DNA of 64,000 nucleotides from Belliella kenyensis. GTDB lineage: Bacteria > Bacteroidota > Bacteroidia > Cytophagales > Cyclobacteriaceae. Both the position numbers and the translations under genes were made by a program. The stretch is from positions 62,001 to 126,000 of the forward strand of contig NZ_JAKZGR010000004.1 in assembly GCF_022549675.1 (NCBI RefSeq). The letters are read 5' to 3'. Positions 9,851 to 19,756 of this stretch are shown here, piece by piece (the first letter of the stretch is position 1; every line of letters begins with the position of its first letter). The notes below the pieces were generated by a model, which was given only the letters and a program-made list of their open reading frames with translations, made no database searches and was not told where the DNA came from.

Positions 9851-12673
9851 ATGAATGTAAGCACACCTATTGGGTCAGACACTCTTGACCAACTTGATCC
9901 TAAGGAATATATAATCATCAAAAATGCTCGGGTAAATAACCTCAAAGCCTTGAGTGTAGCCATACCCCGAAACAAGCTCGTGGTAGTGACCGGCTTGTCA
10001 GGATCTGGAAAATCCTCTTTGGCTTTTGATACGTTGTTTGCAGAAGGACAGCGCATGTATGTCGAAAGTCTTAGCTCCTATGCAAGGCAATTTTTAGGCA
10101 GAATGGAAAAACCTGATGTAGAGTATATCAAAGGTGTGTCACCTGCGATAGCTATACAACAAAAAGTAAGCACCAAAAACCCAAGATCTACTGTAGGGAC
10201 GACTACTGAGATTTATGATTATTTGAAATTGCTATTCAGTAGGATTGGTAGAACCTATTCGCCTATCAGCGGGGAAGAAGTGAAGCATCATACTGTGACT
10301 GATGTAGTAGATTTTGTACACTCATTTGAAGAGGGTGATAGGGTGATGATTTCATGCCCTCTCCAAGTGCTTCAAGACCGAAGCAAAGCTCAAGAGCTAG
10401 AACTACTTTTACAAAAAGGATTTACAAGAGTGTTGATCAATGGAGAAGCCTATTTTGTAGAAGATCTTATTGCTGAAAAAAAATTACCAAAAGGCACATA
10501 TGAAATCCTCATCGATAGAGCGACTGTTCAAAAAGAGGATGAAGATAATCACTTTAGGATTGCAGATTCTATACAAACAGCTTTCTATGAGGGACATGGG
10601 GAATGTACTATTCTGATCCCAGAGAAAACTAAACGTACATTTTCTGATAAGTTTGAGCTTGATGGAATTAATTTTGAGATACCATCTGTAAACTTTTTTT
10701 CTTTCAACAATCCTTATGGCGCATGCAAAACCTGTGAAGGATTTGGTTCTGTGTTGGGATTAGATCCAGACTTAATTATTCCAGACAAGACCATGTCCGT
10801 ATATGAAGGCGCCATAGCACCTTGGAGGGGAGAGTCTACAGGTAAGTGGCTAGAGCCTTTGGTCAAGAAGGGTATATATTTTGATTTTCCCATTCACAGG
10901 GCTTATGAAGACTTAACTCCTGCTGAGCAAGAGTTGATTTGGACGGGTAATTCCTACTTCAAAGGGCTCAATGATTTTTTCCAAGACTTGGAAAGTAAGA
11001 CTCACAAGATACAATATAGGGTAATGCTCTCCAGGTTCAGAGGAAGGACGACCTGCCCTGATTGTAGAGGGACTAGACTGAGAAAAGATGCGTCTTATGT
11101 CAAGATCGCAAATCACTCTATCACAGATGTGGTTTTGATGCCAATTGAGAATGCTTTGCATTTTTTCCAAACTTTAGAACTATCAGCTCAAGATCAAAAG
11201 GTAGCTTCAAGATTGCTCAAGGAGATCTTAAATAGACTAGAATACATAAACAAGGTGGGGCTCGGCTACCTGACCTTGAACAGGTTGACATCGACCCTTT
11301 CTGGTGGTGAGTACCAGCGAATCAAGCTTGCGACATCCTTAGGATCGGCGCTTGTGGGATCTATGTATATCCTTGATGAGCCTAGCATTGGGCTTCACCC
11401 ACGCGATACAGATAGGCTGATTGAAGTACTGAAAAGTCTTAGAGACCTTGGCAATACGGTGATAGTCGTGGAGCATGAGGAGAAAATCATGAAAGCTGCT
11501 GATGAAATCATAGATATCGGCCCTGATGCAGGTGTCAAAGGTGGAGAGTTGATGTTTCAAGGCAATCTTGATGAATTGGTGAAATCTTCTTCTACTTACA
11601 CGGCTAAGTATTTGAAGGGAGAAGAAAAAATCAACATCAAAGAAAAGAATAGAAAATGGAAAGATAGCATCATTGTAAAAGGTGCAAGAGAGAATAACCT
11701 GAAGAACTTGACGGTAAAATTTCCTTTGAAAACACTGACAGTAGTCACAGGGGTAAGTGGTTCAGGAAAATCCACACTGATCAAAAAAGTGCTGTATCCC
11801 GCACTAGGTAAGATGATGGGGACAGTGATAGACGAGTCAGGGAAATTTGAAAAGATTGAAGGGGACTACCGTGATATTACTCAGATTGAATTTGTCGATC
11901 AGAACCCTATAGGGAAATCCTCAAGATCTAATCCTGTGACCTATGTGAAAGCCTATGATGCCATCCGAGCACTCTACGCCGACCTCCCCACCTCCAAGCA
12001 AAGAGGATATAAGCCAGCATTTTTCTCATTCAATGTAGATGGTGGGCGATGCGAGGCTTGTCAAGGAGAAGGTACAGTGACCGTTGAGATGCAGTTCATG
12101 GCTGATATTCACTTGACCTGTGAGTCTTGTAAGGGAAAAAGGTTCAAAGCTGAAATTCTCGATGCAAAATATAAAGACAAAGATATCTCTGATGTCTTGG
12201 ATATGACCATAGACGAAGCTATTGACTTTTTTGAAGGAAAAAATCAAATAGTGAACAAGCTGCTACCTCTGCAAGAAGTTGGATTAGGCTATATTGGTAT
12301 GGGACAATCTTCCAATACACTTTCGGGGGGTGAAGCACAAAGGGTGAAGTTAGCTTCATTTTTGGGTAAGGGAGGAACAAAGACTGGAGATCATATCTTA
12401 TTTATCTTTGATGAGCCTACGACTGGTCTTCACTTTCATGACATCAAAAAACTCCTCCATGCTATCAATGCACTCATCGATCAAGGTCACTCCGTGATAG
12501 TCATAGAGCACAATACTGAAGTGATCAAATCAGCCGACTGGGTGATAGACCTAGGTCCAGAAGGAGGAGAAAAAGGTGGACATTTGACCTATGAAGGCAC
12601 TCCCGAAGATATGGTAGGCTTACAGGGGAATCATACAGCCAGATACCTTAGAGAATCATTTGAAGGGCTTTAA
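9851..12673 (+). CDS. uvrA: Excinuclease ABC subunit A
   Basis: The 940-residue ATPase recognises DNA damage for nucleotide excision repair with UvrB and UvrC. It has the two ABC modules of UvrA: Walker [16 protein letters not shown] near residue 47 and [13 protein letters not shown] in the second half, signatures [12 protein letters not shown] and [12 protein letters not shown], and Walker [14 protein letters not shown] and [13 protein letters not shown]. Zinc-binding Cys pairs appear as GACKTCEG with TTCPDCRG in module one and [11 protein letters not shown] with [10 protein letters not shown] in module two. The length equals the E. coli protein. I chose ATG 9851 because a promoter element ends just upstream of it. 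Bacteroidota often carry two UvrA paralogues; which one this is cannot be told here. Confidence 0.96.
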   Translation: MNVSTPIGSDTLDQLDPKEYIIIKNARVNNLKALSVAIPRNKLVVVTGLSGSGKSSLAFDTLFAEGQRMYVESLSSYARQFLGRMEKPDVEYIKGVSPAIAIQQKVSTKNPRSTVGTTTEIYDYLKLLFSRIGRTYSPISGEEVKHHTVTDVVDFVHSFEEGDRVMISCPLQVLQDRSKAQELELLLQKGFTRVLINGEAYFVEDLIAEKKLPKGTYEILIDRATVQKEDEDNHFRIADSIQTAFYEGHGECTILIPEKTKRTFSDKFELDGINFEIPSVNFFSFNNPYGACKTCEGFGSVLGLDPDLIIPDKTMSVYEGAIAPWRGESTGKWLEPLVKKGIYFDFPIHRAYEDLTPAEQELIWTGNSYFKGLNDFFQDLESKTHKIQYRVMLSRFRGRTTCPDCRGTRLRKDASYVKIANHSITDVVLMPIENALHFFQTLELSAQDQKVASRLLKEILNRLEYINKVGLGYLTLNRLTSTLSGGEYQRIKLATSLGSALVGSMYILDEPSIGLHPRDTDRLIEVLKSLRDLGNTVIVVEHEEKIMKAADEIIDIGPDAGVKGGELMFQGNLDELVKSSSTYTAKYLKGEEKINIKEKNRKWKDSIIVKGARENNLKNLTVKFPLKTLTVVTGVSGSGKSTLIKKVLYPALGKMMGTVIDESGKFEKIEGDYRDITQIEFVDQNPIGKSSRSNPVTYVKAYDAIRALYADLPTSKQRGYKPAFFSFNVDGGRCEACQGEGTVTVEMQFMADIHLTCESCKGKRFKAEILDAKYKDKDISDVLDMTIDEAIDFFEGKNQIVNKLLPLQEVGLGYIGMGQSSNTLSGGEAQRVKLASFLGKGGTKTGDHILFIFDEPTTGLHFHDIKKLLHAINALIDQGHSVIVIEHNTEVIKSADWVIDLGPEGGEKGGHLTYEGTPEDMVGLQGNHTARYLRESFEGL

Positions 12674-12736
12674 GTATAGAATTCATCACCTTGGTTGGGT
12701 ATTTTATATAAATTTTCATCCTATGGGTAGAGATAT

Positions 12737-12744
12737 TATCTTTG
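12737..12744 (+). promoter_or_regulatory. -7 element of the prfA promoter
   Basis: TATCTTTG matches TAnnTTTG, 24 bp before the prfA ATG. The following leader is A-rich (an AAAGAAAGAAAA-like tract), typical of translation starts in this phylum. Confidence 0.6.
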
Positions 12745-12768
12745 CACCACTAAAAAAAGAAAGAAAAT

Positions 12769-13845
12769 ATGCTTGACAAATTACAAGCGCTCAAAGATAG
12801 ATTTATCGAAGTAGGTCAGCTCATCATCCAGCCAGATGCCATGTCTGATATGGGTAAATACACTAAGTTAACCAAAGAATATAAGGAACTGGAGAAGATA
12901 GTAGAGCTTCTCGATGAATACACTTTGGTATTAGATAATATCAAAAGTTCTAAGGAAATCTTGGAAAACGAAAAAGATCCTGATTTCAGAGAAATGGCGA
13001 AAATGGAGCTGGACGAACTGAGGGCTAAGGAAATCAAGCTTGAGGAAGATCTCAAGCAGCAGTTGATCCCGAAGGATCCAAATGATTCTAAGGATAGCAT
13101 TTTGGAGATCCGAAGTGGTACTGGAGGAGATGAAGCGGCGATTTTTGCAGGGGATCTTTTCAGGATGTATCAGAGATTCTGTGACAAGCAAGGCTGGAAA
13201 CTCACCGTATTGGATTTGACTTTCGGTTCATCTGGTGGATACAAAGAGATCATCAGCACCATCACTGGAGCAGATGTATATGGAATGATGAAGTATGAGT
13301 CTGGTGTACACAGGGTACAGAGAGTTCCCGCTACGGAAACACAAGGCCGTGTGCATACCTCTGCCGCTACAGTAGCTGTCTTGCCAGAGATGGATGATGT
13401 AGAAGTGAATATCAACATGAATGAAGTACGTAAAGATACCTACTGCTCTTCTGGCCCTGGAGGTCAGTCAGTAAATACTACCTACTCCGCCGTGAGGTTG
13501 ACACACCTTCCATCTGGATTGGTAGTGACTTGCCAAGATGAAAAATCTCAAATCAAGAATTTTGAAAAAGCTTTGAAAGTCCTTCGTTCCAGATTATATG
13601 AAATCGAACTAGCTAAGCACAATGAGGCCGTAGGTGCACAACGTAAATCCATGGTAGGTAGTGGAGATAGATCTGACAAAATCAGAACATACAACTATCC
13701 ACAAAGCCGAGTGACCGATCATCGAATCAATAAAACGGTATATAACTTACCAGATGTAATGGAAGGAAATATCGAGGAATTTATCTCTGCACTCCGTTTT
13801 GCTGAGAACGTGGAAAAAATGAAGTCTTCTGGTATGGAAGATTGA
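12769..13845 (+). CDS. prfA: Peptide chain release factor 1
   Basis: The 358-residue class I release factor ends translation at UAA and UAG. The anticodon-like PxT appears in [21 protein letters not shown], which is RF1 rather than RF2 (SPF). The peptidyl-hydrolysis loop GGQ is in [20 protein letters not shown]. The N-terminal coiled-coil region (about 1-100, rich in Glu, Leu and Lys) and C-terminal [14 protein letters not shown] fit the family, and the length is normal. It follows uvrA by 95 bp but has its own promoter element. Confidence 0.96.
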   Translation: MLDKLQALKDRFIEVGQLIIQPDAMSDMGKYTKLTKEYKELEKIVELLDEYTLVLDNIKSSKEILENEKDPDFREMAKMELDELRAKEIKLEEDLKQQLIPKDPNDSKDSILEIRSGTGGDEAAIFAGDLFRMYQRFCDKQGWKLTVLDLTFGSSGGYKEIISTITGADVYGMMKYESGVHRVQRVPATETQGRVHTSAATVAVLPEMDDVEVNINMNEVRKDTYCSSGPGGQSVNTTYSAVRLTHLPSGLVVTCQDEKSQIKNFEKALKVLRSRLYEIELAKHNEAVGAQRKSMVGSGDRSDKIRTYNYPQSRVTDHRINKTVYNLPDVMEGNIEEFISALRFAENVEKMKSSGMED

Positions 13846-14058
13846 TAGGGTAATATTTAGAGCAGAATGAGGCGAGATAGAAGCGAGAGATTAGGAGTGA
13901 GAGACAACAAGAGACTAGAATCAAGAGTGGGAGAGAATCAAAAGGAGATTGTCAAGTAAGAATCAAGAGTCTTTAATGAAATATACTCGAGCGAAATAAT
14001 GTTGAAATATGCCTCTATCTATGGGTAGACAGGTGCGGCGAAATAGACTCTCTCTATG
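13846..14058 (+). other. Purine-rich intergenic stretch, no gene seen
   Basis: About 13855-13980 is strikingly rich in G and A on the plus strand, with imperfect repeats of GAGAG and AGAATCAAGAG. I see no coding frame, tRNA or hairpin terminator in it. It may be decayed sequence next to the gene fragment that follows. Confidence 0.5.
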
Positions 14059-14490
14059 CTAGTAGGTCTTAGGTCTAAAATTAAGCGTCCTATCAAATCC
14101 AGTTAAATTAAAGATATATTCAAGAATCAACAGATCATTTACTTTTCTAAAGATCGTAACGGTATCGATGTGCGATGATATGTCATCCCGAATGATTGGC
14201 ATGTAAAACCAAGACGAATTGTTTGGATGTGTTAGTATCCTAGGAATTGGATGGATAATTGTGAAATTAGACTGAAAGCCATAAATAGGCTTTTGCCAGT
14301 TTTGAATCTCAAGGGTCTGGGGCTCGAATGAACTTATCAAAACCTGATGAGGCCGTTCACTTGTACCCATGATTGTATCTTGAACATCGAGAAGAGTATC
14401 CTCACACTTAAAAAAGAAGATAGGATGCCCGGGTAGTTTGTCACTAATCGATCGGTATGTTCTTTCAAGGTTATAGGGAATTACGTTCAT
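14059..14490 (-). pseudogene. Unrecognised protein, probably a C-terminal gene fragment
   Basis: From the first ATG (14490) the frame gives 143 residues ending NLTGFDRTLNFRPKTY. It stays open upstream to 14562 with protein-like sequence (DEKGDVILVADWHK) but no ATG, then stops just before the tRNA-Ala terminator. There is no signal peptide, membrane segment or known motif. This suggests the 3' part of a longer gene cut off near tRNA-Ala. It could instead be an intact small gene using TTG at 14535. Function unknown. Confidence 0.4.
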
Positions 14491-14570
14491 CTTATGCCAA
14501 TCTGCCACTAAGATAACATCTCCCTTTTCATCCAAGCATCTACAGCTGTTATAGAAGTGTCACCACCTTA

Positions 14571-14610
14571 AAAATAAAACCCGCTAGATTTTGCTTATCT
14601 AGCGGGTTAT
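14571..14610 (-). terminator. Rho-independent terminator after tRNA-Ala
   Basis: On the minus strand an inverted repeat AACCCGCTAGAT/ATCTAGCGGGTT (stem 14578-14608) with a short loop is followed by a T-rich run. It begins 15 bp after the tRNA 3' end. Confidence 0.88.
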
Positions 14611-14622
14611 AATTACAAGTTG

Positions 14623-14696
14623 TGGAGAATACCGGATTCGAACCGGTGGCCTCTACACTGCCAGTGTAGCGCTCTAGCCAACTGAGCTAATCCCCC
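14623..14696 (-). tRNA. tRNA-Ala (anticodon GGC)
   Basis: The minus strand folds as a complete cloverleaf. The anticodon stem CTACA/TGTAG encloses a loop with GGC. The acceptor stem GGGGGAT/ATTCTCC contains G3-U70, the alanine identity pair. The T loop is TTCGAAT and the discriminator base is A. CCA is not fully encoded. Its first nine bases fall inside the first unit of the 79-bp tandem repeat. Confidence 0.95.
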
Positions 14697-14924
14697 AATA
14701 ATTATCTTAATTCAAATATCATTTCAATAAGGTTGAGCACTCTTGCCATCCCGATAGCTATCGGGATAATCCCCCAATAATTATCTTAATTCAAATATCA
14801 TTTCAATAAGGTTGAGCGATCTTGCCATCCCGATAACTATCGGGATAATCCCCCAATAATTATCTTAATTCAAATATCATTTCAATAAGGTTGAGCGCTC
14901 TTGCCATCCCGATAGCTATCGGGA
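14688..14924 (-). repeat. Three 79-bp tandem repeats upstream of tRNA-Ala
   Basis: The phrase TAATCCCCCAATAATTATC recurs at 14688, 14767 and 14846, exactly 79 bp apart. The rest of each unit is also repeated, differing at only a few bases. Each unit holds the tRNA 5' end (GGGGGATTA on the minus strand), about 45 bp of AT-rich upstream sequence and the palindrome TCCCGATAGCTATCGGGA (middle copy TCCCGATAACTATCGGGA). The unit therefore copies the tRNA start together with its presumed promoter region. Confidence 0.93.
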
Positions 14925-15048
14925 TAATCCTGCATTTATAACTTCTACAATTAGAATAAATTCTTTTGGAAAAGTTCTAAATATTCTAGTCAATCCTTCA
15001 ATTGGAGTGCAAATATAGAAAACACTTTTTATTCCCCAAAAGAAAATT

Positions 15049-15669
15049 TTACTCTGGTGAGTAATTTACTCGAGTAAGTATACTCCTGCCCAAAGTTACC
15101 TCATCAGTGAATTCCAACTCGCCGCCTATGGGAATCCCTCTAGCGATAGTACTTACTTTTATTCCTTTAGCAGCTAGCATTCTTGTGATATAAAAAGCCG
15201 TAGTATCACCTTCCATGGTTGCTGGCAGTGCTAAAATCACCTCACTTACTTTAGAATTTTCTGAGGACTCTTCCACACGTTTCATAAGGGAAGCTATTTT
15301 CAACTCATCAGGCCCTACCCCATGCATAGGTGAGATCACACCACCGAGGACATGATACAATCCATTATATTGAGCTGTATTTTCGATAGCCAAGACATCT
15401 GGAATCTCTTCCACTACACAAATGATTGAACGGTCTCTTTTGTTGCTTGCGCATATGCCACAGATATCTGCATCAGAAATATTGTGACAAATCGTGCAAT
15501 ACTTTACTTCTGTACGCATTTTCAGAATAGCCTGCGACAAGGATTCTGACACAGACTCTTTCTGCTTGAGAAGGTGTAAGGCAAGTCTGAGTGCTGTTTT
15601 TTTACCAATCCCGGGGAGGCGACTGATCTCATTGACAGCATCTTCTATGAGTTTGGATGGGAAATTCAC
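15049..15669 (-). CDS. recR: Recombination protein RecR
   Basis: The 206-residue protein has the RecR order: helix-hairpin-helix near the N-terminus ([20 protein letters not shown]), a zinc finger ([16 protein letters not shown]), then a Toprim domain ([14 protein letters not shown] and later [16 protein letters not shown]) and a C-terminal [19 protein letters not shown] segment. With RecO and RecF it loads RecA at gaps. It starts 13 bp after the clpS stop, so the two are probably an operon. Length is usual. Confidence 0.96.
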   Translation of the reverse strand: MNFPSKLIEDAVNEISRLPGIGKKTALRLALHLLKQKESVSESLSQAILKMRTEVKYCTICHNISDADICGICASNKRDRSIICVVEEIPDVLAIENTAQYNGLYHVLGGVISPMHGVGPDELKIASLMKRVEESSENSKVSEVILALPATMEGDTTAFYITRMLAAKGIKVSTIARGIPIGGELEFTDEVTLGRSILTRVNYSPE

Positions 15670-15682
15670 TAGAAAGCTGGGT

Positions 15683-15976
15683 TTACACTATAGCTGCTTG
15701 GATACCTGCGTCAAGGATAGCTTGACACATTGGCTTCAGCTTAGTCTCACTCCCTTTCTTGACAGCACATTTCCCTTTGTAATGAATGATGAGTGTACAC
15801 TGCTCAGCTTGCTCTTGAGAGTGATTGCAGACTTTGATTAGAACTTTGGTAACATGTTCGAATGTATTGACATCATCATTGAAAACTACAAGATCATGCG
15901 CTTCCTTATCTATCAACTCTTCAAGAAGAACTTCAATTTCTTCCAACTCCGGTAGTGCGTGTGTTTCTTGATTCAT
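15683..15976 (-). CDS. clpS: ATP-dependent Clp protease adaptor ClpS
   Basis: The 97-residue protein carries the ClpS core: [18 protein letters not shown], where the NDD-x-x-T element forms the N-degron pocket, and a second half rich in Cys and charged residues. ClpS delivers N-end-rule substrates to ClpAP in the cytoplasm. The acidic, Glu-rich first 25 residues match the flexible N-terminal extension of the family. It lies immediately upstream of recR. A promoter element lies only 4 bases upstream of the ATG. Confidence 0.92.
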   Translation of the reverse strand: MNQETHALPELEEIEVLLEELIDKEAHDLVVFNDDVNTFEHVTKVLIKVCNHSQEQAEQCTLIIHYKGKCAVKKGSETKLKPMCQAILDAGIQAAIV

Positions 15977-15980
15977 TTTG

Positions 15981-15988
15981 CAAATTTA
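15981..15988 (-). promoter_or_regulatory. -7 element of the clpS promoter
   Basis: TAAATTTG on the minus strand matches TAnnTTTG and ends 4 bases before the clpS ATG. If used, transcription starts at or inside the start codon, giving a leaderless mRNA. Confidence 0.5.
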
Positions 15989-16029
15989 ATTATTATGAAC
16001 AATTTAGCGTGCTAATTGCCAAACCAATT

Positions 16030-17472
16030 ATGGATTCAAATTTAGCCCTTATCAGTATAATATCATACTTTGCCTTATTGTTTTTGATTTCTTATCTGAC
16101 AAGTCGCAAAGTAACATCCGACACCTTTTTCACAGGTGATAGGCAGTCCCCTTGGTTTTTGGTTGCTTTTGGAATGATAGGGGCGTCCCTATCTGGAGTT
16201 ACTTTCATCTCGGTACCTGGAGAAGTTGGTAATAGCAACTTTTATTACTTTCAAGTAGTAATGGGCTATACCCTTGGGTATTTTGTGATTGCCAAAGTCT
16301 TACTTCCTTTGTATTACAAGTTAAATTTAGTCTCTATATATAGTTTTCTTCAGCAAAGGTTTGGGTTTTGGTCATACAAAACAGGCGCTTTCTTTTTTAT
16401 CTTATCGAGGACACTTGGATCTTCTATCAGGGTTTTTCTAGTCGCAGGTGTGCTACAACTTATCCTTTTTGATCATTGGGGTATTCCTTTCTGGGTTTCT
16501 GTTTTGATTACCGTCGGATTGATTTGGCTATACACCTATAGAGGTGGTATCAAAACTGTCGTGTGGACCGACACCTTGCAAACACTTTTTATGCTGTTAG
16601 CTGTTTTGAGTAGTATTTATTTAATAGGCAAAGATTTAGGAATAATACGGATTGGTGATTTTTTGAGCACAGTAGCAAATGATTCTAGGTCTGAAATTTT
16701 CAACTGGGATTGGAGATCTGGACAAAACTTTTTTAAACAATTTATATCTGGTGCATTTATCACCATTGTAATGACTGGCTTGGATCAAGATATGATGCAA
16801 AAAAACCTAACGTGTAGAAGTTTAGGTGATGCACAGAAGAATATGTTTTGGTTTACCATCATTTTGGTGATTGTCAACCTGTTATTCTTATCACTTGGAG
16901 TGCTACTCTATCTATATGCAGAAACTAATGGTGTATCTATCCCTACTAAATCTGACGATCTTTATCCATTTCTAGCCACCACGGAATTTACTGCGATAGT
17001 AGGAATAATTTTCGTCTTAGGCATCACCGCAGCAGCCTATTCAAGTGCGGACTCCACGCTTACAGCCTTGACTACATCATTTTGTTTTGATTTCTTAGAA
17101 ATAGAAAAAAACTATTCGAAAGAGAAACAAGTCCAGGTACGAAAAGCTGTCCACCTTGCATTTACAGGATTGATGTTTTTGGTAATTTTGATGTTCAAAT
17201 GGATCAATGACCAAAGCATCATCAATGCAGTATTCATTATAGCTGGATACACGTATGGTCCGCTACTAGGGCTATTTGCATTTGGTTTGTTCACCAAATT
17301 TAATGTTAAAGATAAATTGGTGCCGTACCTGGCTATTGCTGCTCCTCTGATTACTTTCTTAATCAGTAAAAACTCAGAAAAATTGCTTGCCGGCTATAAA
17401 TTCGGATTCGAAGCATTAATTCTGAATGGACTCTTGATGTTTATGGGTCTATACCTGATTAGGAAGCGATGA
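16030..17472 (+). CDS. Sodium:solute symporter family protein
   Basis: I start at ATG 16030 (MDSNLALISIISYFALLFLI), giving 480 residues; upstream sequence in frame is not membrane-like and overlaps the clpS promoter. About 12-13 hydrophobic helices run through the protein. SSF landmarks include FFTGDRQSPWFLVAFGMIGASLSGVTF (helices 1-2), TYRGGIKTVVWTDTLQ and GLDQDMMQKNLTCRS, then AAAYSSADSTLTALTTSF with the sodium-site Ser residues. It should couple sodium entry to import of a small solute across the inner membrane. The substrate cannot be read from the sequence. It is convergent with the XRE gene, with adjacent stops. Confidence 0.9.
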   Translation: MDSNLALISIISYFALLFLISYLTSRKVTSDTFFTGDRQSPWFLVAFGMIGASLSGVTFISVPGEVGNSNFYYFQVVMGYTLGYFVIAKVLLPLYYKLNLVSIYSFLQQRFGFWSYKTGAFFFILSRTLGSSIRVFLVAGVLQLILFDHWGIPFWVSVLITVGLIWLYTYRGGIKTVVWTDTLQTLFMLLAVLSSIYLIGKDLGIIRIGDFLSTVANDSRSEIFNWDWRSGQNFFKQFISGAFITIVMTGLDQDMMQKNLTCRSLGDAQKNMFWFTIILVIVNLLFLSLGVLLYLYAETNGVSIPTKSDDLYPFLATTEFTAIVGIIFVLGITAAAYSSADSTLTALTTSFCFDFLEIEKNYSKEKQVQVRKAVHLAFTGLMFLVILMFKWINDQSIINAVFIIAGYTYGPLLGLFAFGLFTKFNVKDKLVPYLAIAAPLITFLISKNSEKLLAGYKFGFEALILNGLLMFMGLYLIRKR

Positions 17473-17838
17473 TTAAATTTCTTGCTTAGAAAGCAATTCA
17501 TTAATCCTTTTCAACCTTTGGATGTTAGCATCCAGTGTGCTGTTTGATCCATCAAGGTCTACAAGAATAGATATCATTCCTTTTACCTTTTTACCTGATT
17601 CAGCTGTTGCTGTCACAGAAGGTGAAACAGATATTAATTCTTGGACATCTACATCATAAAGAGTTGCTAGTTTGATAGCATCTTCCATTTTTAGGTTAGA
17701 TCTACCTTGCTCGTACCTAGAGTATGCAGTATAATCTCTTTTGCCAAGATATTCTGCGATATACTCTTGTGTGTAACCCCTGAGCACTCTGTGCTTTCTG
17801 AGGTTCTCCGCAATGTGACTTTTCAATTCTGTATCCAT
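17473..17838 (-). CDS. XRE-family DNA-binding regulator
   Basis: The 121-residue protein has an N-terminal helix-turn-helix of the Cro/CI type (residues about 9-65: NLRKHRVLRGYTQEYIAEYL, then YTAYSRYEQGRSNLKMEDA). A Ser/Thr-rich linker leads to a C-terminal helix (LDANIQRLKRINELLSK) that could dimerise. The stop abuts the symporter stop on the other strand. The target is unknown; no toxin partner lies beside it. Confidence 0.88.
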   Translation of the reverse strand: MDTELKSHIAENLRKHRVLRGYTQEYIAEYLGKRDYTAYSRYEQGRSNLKMEDAIKLATLYDVDVQELISVSPSVTATAESGKKVKGMISILVDLDGSNSTLDANIQRLKRINELLSKQEI

Positions 17839-17959
17839 ACTTTTTTAATCTATTTGTAGGTGTTAATACAAAAAGCATACACAATTAGAAAATTTAATTA
17901 ATTATTGTTGAATTTTGTTTTATTTAGTCAAAAAAATCCTTACAAAAAGATTAATTCAC

Positions 17960-18295
17960 CTATAATAAGGCTCTACTGGGATCCCAAAATAAATGATCAA
18001 AATCAAGAACTTGATCATTTTCTATAGTAACCCCCTCATTTTCAAGCAAATTTTGCATCATTTCTGGTGAAGAAAAATGATGCTTTCCAGTGAGCACGCC
18101 TTGTCTATTTACCACTCTATGCGCTGGTACCTCGGGCAATCCATGCGCTGCATTCATGGCATAGCCTACCATTCGAGCACCACTTTTTAAGCCCAAATAA
18201 TTAGCTATTGCACCATAAGTACATACTCTTCCTGTTGGGATCAATTTGACCACCTCATACACCAAATCAAAATAATTTTCACTACTACGCTTCAT
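17960..18295 (-). CDS. Alkyltransferase-like DNA-repair protein (MGMT fold, no active Cys)
   Basis: From the ATG at 18295 (MKRSSENYFDLVYEVVKLIP) the protein has 111 residues, the size of stand-alone alkyltransferase-like proteins. The MGMT helix-turn-helix and arginine finger are present (GRVCTYGAIANYLGLKSGARMVGYAMN). The active-site motif reads PAHRVVNRQG, with Ala58 where true methyltransferases have the acceptor Cys (PCHR). Such proteins bind O6-alkylguanine and hand it to nucleotide excision repair rather than reversing it. A slightly longer start at 18316 is possible but would touch the divergent SDR region. Confidence 0.9.
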   Translation of the reverse strand: MKRSSENYFDLVYEVVKLIPTGRVCTYGAIANYLGLKSGARMVGYAMNAAHGLPEVPAHRVVNRQGVLTGKHHFSSPEMMQNLLENEGVTIENDQVLDFDHLFWDPSRALL

Positions 18296-18378
18296 GCCTT
18301 TTAAATTGAATTTCAATGAAATTTAGGCTTTGGACAAATTTAAGCTTAATTTTAGTGGAGAAAAAATTAAAAATAGAC

Positions 18379-19056
18379 ATGGAAAGAAATATAATTATCA
18401 CAGGCGCAGCAGGAAATCTCGGAAAGGCAGTTGTAGAGAAATTCAAAAGGGAAGGTTACAATATAATAGCAACCATAGAGCCTGAGTCAGGAGATGAAGT
18501 GGATGGAGCGGATGATCTATATGAAGTAAATGTCACTGATGATCAGGCTGCTCATGATTTTGCCAAAGAGTATCAAATGCAATATGGTGATGTAGATGCA
18601 GTAATCTTACTAGTAGGAGGATTCTCCATGGGAACAATTGAAGACACCAATTCTGAAGACATCCAGAAAATGATCAAATTAAATTTTTCTTCTGCTTATA
18701 ATATGGTAAAAAACTTCCTACCTATGATGAAGAAGAATAATCATGGTAGTTTTTTATTTGTAGGAGCTAGACCTGCACTTCAGCCTGAAGATGGAAAAGA
18801 AGTTGTGGCATACGCTTTGAGTAAAAGTCTTGTGGTCAGCTTAGCAGATTTGGTAGCAGAAGAAACCAAAGCTTTGAAGATTCGGTCGCATATATTTGTA
18901 CCAAGCGTAATCGATACCCCTCAGAACAGAGAATCTATGCCAGATGCAGACTTCTCGCTGTGGGTTCATCCAGATGAAATCGCCGAAGCTATGCACTATG
19001 CGCTCAATAATCCAGACCTAAGAAACATGACCTTTAAACTGTATGGTGGGATTTAA
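18379..19056 (+). CDS. SDR-family NAD(P)-dependent oxidoreductase
   Basis: Starting at ATG 18379 (MERNIIITGAAGNLGKAVVE) the protein has 225 residues. The Rossmann glycine motif is TGAAGNLG. Further in, VILLVGGFSMGT gives the structural strand and AYALSKSLVVSLADLVAEE holds the catalytic Tyr-x-x-x-Lys (YALSK). The C-terminus contains a PSVIDTPQNRESMPD loop as in classical short-chain dehydrogenases. The substrate is unknown. It is followed 13 bp later by the head-GIN gene. Confidence 0.9.
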   Translation: MERNIIITGAAGNLGKAVVEKFKREGYNIIATIEPESGDEVDGADDLYEVNVTDDQAAHDFAKEYQMQYGDVDAVILLVGGFSMGTIEDTNSEDIQKMIKLNFSSAYNMVKNFLPMMKKNNHGSFLFVGARPALQPEDGKEVVAYALSKSLVVSLADLVAEETKALKIRSHIFVPSVIDTPQNRESMPDADFSLWVHPDEIAEAMHYALNNPDLRNMTFKLYGGI

Positions 19057-19069
19057 TTTAAAACAAACT

Positions 19070-19756
19070 ATGAAAAAAGTAACCAACGTTATTGCCCTTC
19101 TGATCCTCCTTATCGGACAGCAGGTATTTGCCCAAACTCAAAAAGAAACGAGAGATTTGAGGAACTTCTCAAGTTTAAAAGTGAATAGTGCAATTGAAGC
19201 GGAATTGGTCAAAGGCGAGAAAAATTCGATCGCTATCGTGGCCTCTGGAGTAGACCTTGACAAAGTAGAGACCAATGTATCAGACGGAACACTTGAGGTC
19301 AAGTTAGGAAGAGGTAATTTCAGATCAAGCTCCGTGAAAGTAACCATTACCTATGTGGACATTGATGAGATTCAAGCAAGTAGCAGCTCTAAAGTTTTTG
19401 TAAACAGCACACTAGAGGCCGACAATGTATATCTTTTTGCAGCTTCCAATGCCTACATTGAAGCCACAGTGAACACAAGCAACCTATTTATAGAGGGAAA
19501 TACAAATGCCAAGCTTGCAGTAGACGGAAATGCAAAAAATCTTGAACTTAAACTATATACAAAAGCTGAGCTCGATGGTAAAAAACTGACCATAGGAGCT
19601 GCGGAAGTAACTGCAAACACCGCGGCAAAAGGTGAGTTCAAAGTCACTGAATCAATCAAAGGTTCTGCTGCTACAGCTGCCGTCATCAACTACACTGGAG
19701 ATCCTAAGCTGATAGATGTAAAAACTAATACTGGTGGTGACATCAAAAAGAAATGA
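19070..19756 (+). CDS. Exported head-GIN domain protein (DUF2807)
   Basis: Starting at ATG 19070 gives 228 residues with a signal peptide (MKKVTNVIALLILLIGQQVF, cleavage near AQT). The mature part is a repeated beta-rich domain of the head-GIN/DUF2807 type: RDLRNFSSLKVNSAIEAELV, short Asn/Ala-rich strands and a final GGDIKKK tail. Such proteins are periplasmic or surface beta-solenoids found widely in Bacteroidota; their role is unknown. The stop overlaps the next start by 4 bp, so the two are translationally coupled. Confidence 0.87.
   Translation: MKKVTNVIALLILLIGQQVFAQTQKETRDLRNFSSLKVNSAIEAELVKGEKNSIAIVASGVDLDKVETNVSDGTLEVKLGRGNFRSSSVKVTITYVDIDEIQASSSSKVFVNSTLEADNVYLFAASNAYIEATVNTSNLFIEGNTNAKLAVDGNAKNLELKLYTKAELDGKKLTIGAAEVTANTAAKGEFKVTESIKGSAATAAVINYTGDPKLIDVKTNTGGDIKKK

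Noticed and set aside
14688-14924. Possible att sites or CRISPR-like array at tRNA-Ala
   Set aside because: The units are contiguous 79-bp tandem copies without spacers and contain the tRNA 5' end, not the 3' end used by most integrases; no integrase gene is nearby.
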